Below, piece after piece: positions 1-5,158 of a stretch of DNA of 5,158 nucleotides (positions are counted from its first letter, which is position 1; each line of letters opens with the position of its first letter). Position numbers and translations under genes: made by a program. The DNA is from Lutispora sp. (GTDB lineage Bacteria > Bacillota > Clostridia > Lutisporales > Lutisporaceae), in the NCBI GenBank assembly GCA_030834765.1, contig JAUQXG010000470.1:1-5158 (forward strand), read 5' to 3'. Below the pieces are notes generated by a model that saw only the letters and a list, made by a program, of their open reading frames with translations, had not been told where the DNA came from and did not search any database.

Positions 1-1344
1 TGCTCGTTTTGCGTGACTCTCCACTTCTGCAATCTTCTCATTCTTTTTATCTATTATATCAATGATCATCTGCTGTCTTTCGCTATCTGCTTCCATTGAA
101 AGCTTTAATTCTTTTATTTTTGTATCACATTGAAGTTGAAGCCTTTCTATTATATAGCTTTTTCTTTTTTTCAACGTATTTGTCATATGCTTTTTAATCT
201 CATCTATACGCTTTACAATAGGATGCCTTTTATATTCATTCAAAAATAAATCATTTAATGTATCATATTTATAAAGCACAATATTCATGATTCTAAAGTC
301 TTCTTTTGGGATAAAGTCATTCTCGATTTCCTCTATGTATTCATCCAGAATATCTCTAAAATCCATAGAACTTTTGAACTCAGACATGGCTCTGATCAAC
401 TCATTTTCACCACGCTGTCCTTGATCTCTATTATGATTTACAAATAAATCTAGTTTTTCATTTGCATCATTTATTTTTAGCTTTTGTCCTATAATCAAAT
501 TAGCAAAATCCTCAAAAGTGCTTTGTTTTGCTTTTTCAACGCCAAGCTCGGGAAGTATATCCGATATATAATTTAAAAAAAGCTTATTTGGCGCGATAAT
601 CATGAAGTTTTCTGGCTTAAAAGATTTTTCATAAGTATATATAAGATAGGCGATTCTGTGAAGAGCAATAGTGGTTTTTCCACTTCCAGCTGCCCCCTGG
701 ACGATAAGTGGTGTCCACATATCCGCTCTAATCACTTGATTTTGCTCTTCTTGTATCGTCGATACGATCTCTTTTAGCCTATTATCAGCATTGGCTCCCA
801 ATGAGGCCTGTAAAAACTCATCATTGGTAGTAATATCTATATCTGCCATGCTTTCTAGCAGCCCATCATTGATAATAAATTGTCGCTTCAATAAAAGTCT
901 TCCATCTACATCACCCCCTGGGCTAAAGTAGTGGGCATCCCCTAATCTTCCCTCATAGTAAAGGTTAGCGATAGGTGCTCTCCAGTCCACAATAATCAGT
1001 TCTTGATCTTCTTCCCTGATTAAGGCCATCTTCCCTATATACAGCTTTTCTCTTTGATTTTTTTCGTTTTCTTGAAAGTCAATCCTTGCAAAATACGGTT
1101 TACTTCTTGCTGTCAAAAGGTTTCTGAGCTTTATTTCCATTCTATCCTGAAGCATAGTATTGATCATTAAATCAATATATTGCTGACTGCTGTCGGAGCT
1201 AAAATGCTTTTTACCTTTTTCAACATTGGTATCTATTACGCCTTTTCTTCCTGTTAATGAATCGATGCTTTTTTCCACATATACTAGGGTGAATCTCAAC
1301 CTTTCCAATTCATTTTCATATTCTGGATGATTGATTTTTGACAT
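1..1344 (-). CDS. helD: HelD-like RNA polymerase recycling ATPase / UvrD-family helicase (partial, C-terminus off window)
   Basis: The reading frame opens at ATG 1344 and stays open to base 1, giving 448 residues with no stop. Residues 1-35 form a charged, coiled-coil-like N-terminus, as in the HelD arm that enters the RNA polymerase secondary channel. A conserved pre-ATPase domain follows, with YIGKM and VDWRAP (119-124). Next come a Q-motif-like stretch IQEEQNQVIR (197-206), Walker A GAAGSGKT (217-224) continuing into TIALHRIAYLIY, and motif Ia IIAPNKLFLNYIS (249-261). Residues after about 270 are a charged helical region, probably the inserted 1B-type domain, and end in a coiled coil. Motifs II to VI lie off the window. 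Family members are roughly 700-780 residues, so about 40% should be missing. Known Firmicutes HelD proteins use ATP to release stalled or post-termination RNA polymerase from DNA. The start is supported by a perfect AAGGAGGTG eight bases upstream. The gene is divergent from the chemoreceptor. Family assignment is firm; the exact role (HelD versus another UvrD-like helicase IV relative) is inferred from N-terminal motifs only. Confidence 0.9.
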   Translation of the reverse strand, partial: MSKINHPEYENELERLRFTLVYVEKSIDSLTGRKGVIDTNVEKGKKHFSSDSSQQYIDLMINTMLQDRMEIKLRNLLTARSKPYFARIDFQENEKNQREKLYIGKMALIREEDQELIIVDWRAPIANLYYEGRLGDAHYFSPGGDVDGRLLLKRQFIINDGLLESMADIDITTNDEFLQASLGANADNRLKEIVSTIQEEQNQVIRADMWTPLIVQGAAGSGKTTIALHRIAYLIYTYEKSFKPENFMIIAPNKLFLNYISDILPELGVEKAKQSTFEDFANLIIGQKLKINDANEKLDLFVNHNRDQGQRGENELIRAMSEFKSSMDFRDILDEYIEEIENDFIPKEDFRIMNIVLYKYDTLNDLFLNEYKRHPIVKRIDEIKKHMTNTLKKRKSYIIERLQLQCDTKIKELKLSMEADSERQQMIIDIIDKKNEKIAEVESHAKRA

Positions 1345-1352
1345 AAGAATGG

Positions 1353-1361
1353 CACCTCCTT
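1353..1361 (-). promoter_or_regulatory. Ribosome binding site of the HelD-like gene
   Basis: The minus strand reads AAGGAGGTG, a full complement of the anti-Shine-Dalgarno end of Firmicutes 16S rRNA, eight bases before ATG 1344. It fixes the start codon. Its first four bases also form the end of a small hairpin (1358-1373). Confidence 0.88.
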
Positions 1362-1373
1362 AATTTTTTAAGG
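1358..1373 (-). promoter_or_regulatory. Small leader hairpin overlapping the HelD ribosome binding site
   Basis: On the minus strand, CCTTAA and TTAAGG flank a four-base A loop, giving a perfect 6-bp stem. The 3' arm contains AAGG, the first part of the Shine-Dalgarno sequence. Folding would partly hide the ribosome binding site. The stem is short and mostly A-U, so it may be only marginally stable. The pairing is seen directly; any regulatory effect is inference. Confidence 0.35.
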
Positions 1374-1395
1374 GGCTTTAAAAATAAAACAGTGT

Positions 1396-1423
1396 ATTGT
1401 AATTTTTATCACATTTCCATCAA
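1396..1423 (-). promoter_or_regulatory. Putative sigma-A promoter of the HelD-like gene
   Basis: Read on the minus strand, TTGATG (1418-1423; 4 of 6 consensus) lies 16 bases before TACAAT (1396-1401; 5 of 6). Transcription would start near 1389, giving a 5' leader of about 45 bases that contains the hairpin and ribosome binding site. The surrounding DNA is so AT-rich that chance matches are common, so this is a best candidate rather than a firm call. Confidence 0.45.
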
Positions 1424-1528
1424 ATATACAATAAGTTTTCTATGACAATCTTATTACATTTTTCTTCATGATTCATTTAAATAACTTATAATTGTACATA
1501 ATATTATTAATTTTTACATAGTTTTAAC

Positions 1529-1557
1529 TTGCAATTTATGGTATATAGACTTATTAT
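1529..1557 (+). promoter_or_regulatory. Putative sigma-A promoter of the chemoreceptor gene
   Basis: TTGCAA (1529-1534; 4 of 6) is followed after 17 bases by TATTAT (1552-1557; 5 of 6). Transcription would start near 1564, about 53 bases before the ATG. A perfect TATAAT at 1563-1568 is an alternative -10, but its -35 region is poor. Another TATAAT lies at 1487-1492 without a good -35. I saw no match to the sigma-D (motility) pattern TAAA-N15-GCCGATAT, which drives many chemotaxis genes in Firmicutes. Confidence 0.45.
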
Positions 1558-1599
1558 TAATATATAATCATTATTATTTATATTTTAGTTTACATATAT

Positions 1600-1606
1600 G
1601 GAGGAG
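1600..1606 (+). promoter_or_regulatory. Ribosome binding site of the chemoreceptor gene
   Basis: GGAGGAG lies ten bases before ATG 1617 and supports that start. It is the only strong Shine-Dalgarno match near the beginning of this reading frame, and the signal-anchor helix begins about ten residues after this Met, as expected for a receptor. Confidence 0.85.
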
Positions 1607-1616
1607 AAGAATATTC

Positions 1617-3314
1617 ATGAACAAGAAAATTAGCACAAAAATAGTAACACTTTTCGCAGCAACCATTCTATTTATTGTTATTGCAATATCAATAGCTTCT
1701 TACCAAAACAGCTATACTATGCTTATAGAGATATATTCGACAAAGGCCTCAGGCATTGCCGCTGTTTCTTCTGCAAGCATTCAGGCTGATGCATTCAACA
1801 GTTATAAGACAGTAGAAGATACAAAAAGCACTTCCTATATAGAACTGCTTGATAAGCTCTCCTATATTAGGAAAATTTCTGGAGCCAAATATTTATATAT
1901 GATGAAGAAAACCGATGAAGGAAAATATGTATACATATTAGATGCCTCAGAAAGGGCTACAGCATTGGGAACCGAAGTGCCCTCTTCTGAAGCATATGAA
2001 CAAACCTATCAGGACATACCTTACATCTCAAGCAAAATAGATATTAGTGAACATGGAGAGCTTGTATCTGCCATGTCTCCAATAAAAGATTCAGATGGCA
2101 ATGTGGTAGGCCTTTTAGGTGTAGACTATGATGCCCATGATGGATATTTAGCCTTACAAACATTTAAAGTAAGAATTATAATTTGGTCTATAGGCTTTTC
2201 TATATTAGGTATACTCATAAGCTACTTATTTGCCCGACGTTTATCCAAGCCAATAGAAATGCTGGCCAAGACTACACAAAAAATTTCTGATTATGACTTG
2301 AGAGTTGATAATATAAGCATCAAAAATAAGGATGAAATTGGTCAGCTTGCAACAAGTTTCAATATGATGGTAGGAAGCATCAATGAGATCATTACAAAGA
2401 TAACAGATACTACTGGAGTCATCATGCATAATACTGAAATTTTAGCTGATACAGCCCATAGCACAGAGTTAGCTGCCCAAGAGGTTGCCAATAATACCTC
2501 TGTTGTAAACGAATCTGCACAAGAACAGCTTGAAGGTGTAAAAGATGGAAGATTCAAAGCCGATGAGCTGTCTGACAGCATAACTAGTGTTTCAAATTCA
2601 ATATCCCATATCATCACAGCAGTAAATGAAACATCAGAAATGAATTCATTAAATATCAACACCATTCAATCTTTACTCAGCAAATGGGAGGAAAGCACCT
2701 CCGTGAGCAACGAGGTAGGGGGCTTAGTATCTGCAATGCATAAAAGCATTGAGGAAATAGGTGCAATCACAGAGGCAATAGGGCAAATTGCAAAGCAGAC
2801 AAACCTTCTAGCTCTAAATGCAAGTATAGAATCAGCAAGAGCCGGTGAATCTGGCAAAGGCTTTGCTGTAGTAGCAGAAGAAATACGAAAGCTGGCAGAG
2901 CAATCAGAAAACTCTACAAAGGGTATAAAAGGCCTAGTTTCCACTATTCAAAATCAGTCAGAAGGCCTTGTATTCTCAATGGATAAATCAAAGAATGTTG
3001 CCTCAGAGCAAAATCATATCATCATCAATGTGGAGGATATGTCAGTAAAAATATCTGATACAATTAAAACTTTAAATACAAGTATCAATGAAGTGAAAGC
3101 TTTAAATGATGATATGGTTCATAAGAAGAACGTAATTGTAAATACCATAGAAAGTATAATTATTTCCGCAGAGCAGACTTCAACCACTACAGAGAGCACC
3201 GCAGCACATACAGAAGAAATTCTGGCAACCATGACAGAGTTTACAGATAATGCGAAGAAGATTAAAGAAATGTCCTCAGATTTGCAGTCTATCGTAAGTA
3301 AGTTTAAAGTTTAG
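1617..3314 (+). CDS. Methyl-accepting chemotaxis protein, Cache-like sensor
   Basis: This 565-residue transmembrane chemoreceptor should sense a ligand outside the cell and control the CheA kinase through CheW. TM1 spans about residues 10-28. An extracytoplasmic domain (about 29-184) follows and ends in [19 protein letters not shown], typical of Cache/PAS-like sensors; at about 155 residues it suits a single Cache domain better than a double one. TM2 is about 185-206. A HAMP domain (about 206-258) carries KPIEML and [11 protein letters not shown]. The signalling domain has the highly conserved hairpin tip around 391-430, with [17 protein letters not shown] and [18 protein letters not shown]. 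About 150-160 residues lie on each side of the tip, consistent with the long 44-helical-heptad class common in Firmicutes. Glu/Gln-rich positions near 299-306 and 518-534 are likely methylation regions. There is no NWETF-like CheR-docking tail; the protein ends SKFKV. No other che gene is visible, so it is an orphan receptor here. The ligand cannot be told from sequence. Confidence 0.95.
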   Translation: MNKKISTKIVTLFAATILFIVIAISIASYQNSYTMLIEIYSTKASGIAAVSSASIQADAFNSYKTVEDTKSTSYIELLDKLSYIRKISGAKYLYMMKKTDEGKYVYILDASERATALGTEVPSSEAYEQTYQDIPYISSKIDISEHGELVSAMSPIKDSDGNVVGLLGVDYDAHDGYLALQTFKVRIIIWSIGFSILGILISYLFARRLSKPIEMLAKTTQKISDYDLRVDNISIKNKDEIGQLATSFNMMVGSINEIITKITDTTGVIMHNTEILADTAHSTELAAQEVANNTSVVNESAQEQLEGVKDGRFKADELSDSITSVSNSISHIITAVNETSEMNSLNINTIQSLLSKWEESTSVSNEVGGLVSAMHKSIEEIGAITEAIGQIAKQTNLLALNASIESARAGESGKGFAVVAEEIRKLAEQSENSTKGIKGLVSTIQNQSEGLVFSMDKSKNVASEQNHIIINVEDMSVKISDTIKTLNTSINEVKALNDDMVHKKNVIVNTIESIIISAEQTSTTTESTAAHTEEILATMTEFTDNAKKIKEMSSDLQSIVSKFKV

Positions 3315-3324
3315 TGATATATCT

Positions 3325-3378
3325 AAAAAATGACCAGCCAGGATGCAAAATAAATTACATCCTGGCCGGTCATTTTTT
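3325..3378. terminator. Bidirectional Rho-independent terminator between convergent genes
   Basis: Two 21-base arms (3325-3345 and 3358-3378) are inverted repeats with a single non-matching position around a 12-base loop. The arms begin with six A and end with six T, so transcripts from either side get a GC-containing hairpin followed by U residues. It lies 10 bases after the chemoreceptor stop and 16 bases after the phosphoesterase stop. The single non-Watson-Crick pair is A-C in the plus transcript but a G-U wobble in the minus transcript, so the stem is slightly stronger for the phosphoesterase mRNA. Confidence 0.93.
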
Positions 3379-3394
3379 CTTATCTTTCTACTTT

Positions 3395-5158
3395 TTATGC
3401 GGCTAAATCAAATTCATAAAAATCAAGCAAACTAATGGTTTTTGATATATCTATTAATCTTTGATCCTCTATAGGAGAAATAACCTTTAATTCCTTAATC
3501 TCATTTACAATCACATCTCTTATAGGGATATTGGTATCATATGTGTTCTTACCTTCTAAAAACATTGTATATTCATCTCCGCCAGTCGCTTGGAAATCAT
3601 TTGTTACAACCTTGTAAAGCTTATCATCAACTAATGGCGTTCCATCTAATAAAGTGATTTCTGTGATCCTCTCTCCTCTTGCTTTGGTTGAATCATATTT
3701 CACCAATAATCCAGAGAATTGACCTGCCTTAAAGGTTTTTTCATTGTTCAATATAATACCATGCTCAATAGCTTCCTTCACTTGTTTTCCTGTCAAGTCA
3801 AATGTAAATAAGGTATTGTCAAAAGGTAAAATCTCATACATTAAACCCATGGTAATATCTCCAACAGGTATATCTCTTCTTAACCCACCGCCGTTTTGTA
3901 TCGCTATATCAGCTTTGGCCGCTTTTCTCATTACATCTGTTACAAAGTTTCCTACAGGTGATATTTGAGTTACCTCTGTATCATGGTTTAGGGTTGCTGT
4001 TGCCTGACCTAATAATACATCCTTTATAGGGGATAGCTGTTTGCTGATAAATCCAATATAGCTCTTTACCATGATATCTTCTGGTGCTTTTATAACAGAA
4101 GAATCCACATATGCATTGGCTTTGATCATCTTTTTGTCAGCATCTAAAAATAAATCAATATGCCCTACTGACCTTCCATTATAATATCCCTGAACAACTG
4201 GTATGTTATTTACTGTACCTTCTATGATCTGATGGGAGTGGCCTGTAATGATGGCATCTACGCCTATCGCCGCATTTGCAAGGTCCGCTGCCTCTCCGGT
4301 AATAACCTTTGTTTTGCTATCTTGCATAGCGCCTAAGTGGCTTAGGACAACGATTACATCGGCACCTGCTTTTTTGACCTCAGGTACTAAAGCATTAACA
4401 ATCTCTGCTGGATTCTTAAAGTCATAAGGTTCGATAAATTCAGCTTTTGTTTTCGTCAATGTTTCAGGTGTCGCAATTCCTATTATTCCTACCTTTATAC
4501 CATTTCGTTCTACTATTATGTATGGCTCCAAAAAGCTAGGTATCTTTCCTGTCTCTTTCTCTATGATATTAGCAGCCAAGAATGGGAAATCTGATGATTC
4601 TTTCCATCTATTTATGGGATCCATTCCCCAATCAAATTCATGGTTTCCAAAAGTCATAGCTTCAAAGCCCATATGATTCATAAGGGATTGAACAGGGGTA
4701 CCATACATTAGATTTGAATCTGCCGTTCCTTGATACATATCTCCTGCACTTAGCAGGATTGTTCCCTCTGGATTCGCTGCCTTTTCACCAGCTAAATATC
4801 CTGCTAATCTAGCTGCCCCAGGGTTCTTTCCGCTTTCCACTATATTGCCATGGAAGTCGTTAACGGACAACAAACTGATAACCGTAGTATTTGGAACTTT
4901 ACCCAGCTTTGCTAATCCATCCATATTAACAGCTTTCACATTAGGTGTTCTTCCATCAAAGGATGCCGGTATCTTAATTTCACCTGATTTTATTTGTGCA
5001 TATACTTGCTCCTTCATAGGATGATTAAAATCAAAGCCTATGAGCTTCCAATTATTATCTACTTTAGGCGTGACTGTGCCCTTTAAAACATCTTTTACAT
5101 ATTGCAAAACCAAAGCTCTCATTGATTCTTGGGCTCCTTCTTGCGCTTTTGAAGGATA
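3395..5158 (-). CDS. Secreted multi-module nucleotide phosphoesterase, YfkN-like; 5'-nucleotidase module (N-terminus off window)
   Basis: The frame is open from the right edge to the stop at 3395, giving 587 visible residues. Numbering below starts at the internal Met (ATG 5122), which is probably not the true start: the 12 codons before it are open, and the sequence around it already belongs to a domain. Residues 1 to about 75 (YVKDVLKGTVTPKVDNNWK, IPASFDGRTPNVKAV) match the end of a 2',3'-cyclic-nucleotide phosphodiesterase (CpdB) module. A complete UshA-like 5'-nucleotidase follows. Its metallophosphatase domain (about 81-335) has metal ligands in NDFHG (D89, H91), GDMYQG (D128), GNHEFD (159-164), SHLG (H262) and GHSH (294-297). 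The C-terminal nucleotide-binding domain (about 365-550) has GNFVTDVMR, NGGGLR (410-415) and TNDFQATGGDEY (507-518). The expected role is extracellular release of nucleoside and phosphate from nucleotides with a two-metal centre. The fused layout resembles Bacillus YfkN. The protein ends FDLAA shortly after the nucleotidase fold, with no LPXTG motif, SLH repeat or membrane helix. No signal peptide or promoter falls in the window. Confidence 0.92.
   Translation of the reverse strand, partial: YPSKAQEGAQESMRALVLQYVKDVLKGTVTPKVDNNWKLIGFDFNHPMKEQVYAQIKSGEIKIPASFDGRTPNVKAVNMDGLAKLGKVPNTTVISLLSVNDFHGNIVESGKNPGAARLAGYLAGEKAANPEGTILLSAGDMYQGTADSNLMYGTPVQSLMNHMGFEAMTFGNHEFDWGMDPINRWKESSDFPFLAANIIEKETGKIPSFLEPYIIVERNGIKVGIIGIATPETLTKTKAEFIEPYDFKNPAEIVNALVPEVKKAGADVIVVLSHLGAMQDSKTKVITGEAADLANAAIGVDAIITGHSHQIIEGTVNNIPVVQGYYNGRSVGHIDLFLDADKKMIKANAYVDSSVIKAPEDIMVKSYIGFISKQLSPIKDVLLGQATATLNHDTEVTQISPVGNFVTDVMRKAAKADIAIQNGGGLRRDIPVGDITMGLMYEILPFDNTLFTFDLTGKQVKEAIEHGIILNNEKTFKAGQFSGLLVKYDSTKARGERITEITLLDGTPLVDDKLYKVVTNDFQATGGDEYTMFLEGKNTYDTNIPIRDVIVNEIKELKVISPIEDQRLIDISKTISLLDFYEFDLAA

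Noticed and set aside
1502..1581. TTATTATTA-like tracts as a repeat array or origin-type element
   Set aside because: They are short, irregular and expected by chance in DNA this AT-rich; no regular spacing or DnaA box was seen.
1345..1616. Possible c-di-GMP or other riboswitch upstream of the chemoreceptor
   Set aside because: Such riboswitches occur before some clostridial motility and receptor genes, but this region is almost entirely A and T with no GC-rich conserved core or long stem, and the likely leader is only about 50 bases.
2241..2944. Open frames on the minus strand at 2241-2429, 2342-2665 and 2666-2944
   Set aside because: They lie antisense within the HAMP and signalling domains of the clear chemoreceptor gene, have no family-like motifs, and are shadows of its codon structure.
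3744..3968. 74-codon plus-strand open frame
   Set aside because: It lies antisense to the conserved C-terminal nucleotidase domain and shows no recognisable motif, so it is a shadow.
5120..5122. ATG 5122 as the true start of the phosphoesterase, with an AAGGAG-like sequence 11 bases before it
   Set aside because: The frame stays open upstream to the window edge, the first 70 residues already belong to the end of a CpdB-like module, and the product would lack a signal peptide. The AAGGAG is most likely just Glu-Gly coding sequence.

Overview
The window comes from an AT-rich, low-GC Gram-positive bacterium, most likely a member of the Clostridia (Firmicutes). The evidence is strong AGGAGG-type ribosome binding sites, very AT-rich intergenic DNA with sigma-A-like promoters, Lys/Ile/Asn-rich proteins, a chemoreceptor of clostridial type, and a HelD-like RNA polymerase recycling ATPase. 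The genus cannot be fixed from the sequence; an Alkaliphilus/Clostridium-like relative is a guess.

There are three protein genes, two of them cut by the window edges. (1) Positions 1-1344, minus strand: the first 448 residues of a HelD/UvrD-family superfamily 1 ATPase with an intact Walker A motif. The gene runs off the left edge. (2) Positions 1617-3314, plus strand: a complete 565-residue methyl-accepting chemotaxis protein with TM, Cache-like sensor, TM, HAMP and a long signalling coiled coil. (3) Positions 3395-5158, minus strand: the C-terminal 587 residues of a large secreted nucleotide phosphoesterase of the YfkN type. It holds the tail of an upstream CpdB-like module fused to a complete 5'-nucleotidase/UshA-like module. 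Its N-terminus lies beyond the right edge.

The 272-bp gap at 1345-1616 separates the divergent HelD-like and chemoreceptor genes and holds the promoter and ribosome binding site for each. The 80-bp gap at 3315-3394 separates the convergent chemoreceptor and phosphoesterase genes. It holds one long inverted repeat, A-rich on one side and T-rich on the other, which should terminate transcription from both sides.

The genes do not form an operon: each has its own orientation or transcription unit. They look like ordinary housekeeping/accessory loci: transcription recycling, chemotaxis sensing, and extracellular nucleotide or phosphate scavenging. I found no RNA gene, CRISPR array, mobile element or riboswitch, and nothing that supports a previously undescribed system. 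The items worth a second look are local details: the leader hairpin over the HelD ribosome binding site, the shared bidirectional terminator, the two-module phosphoesterase with no visible C-terminal anchor, and the orphan receptor.
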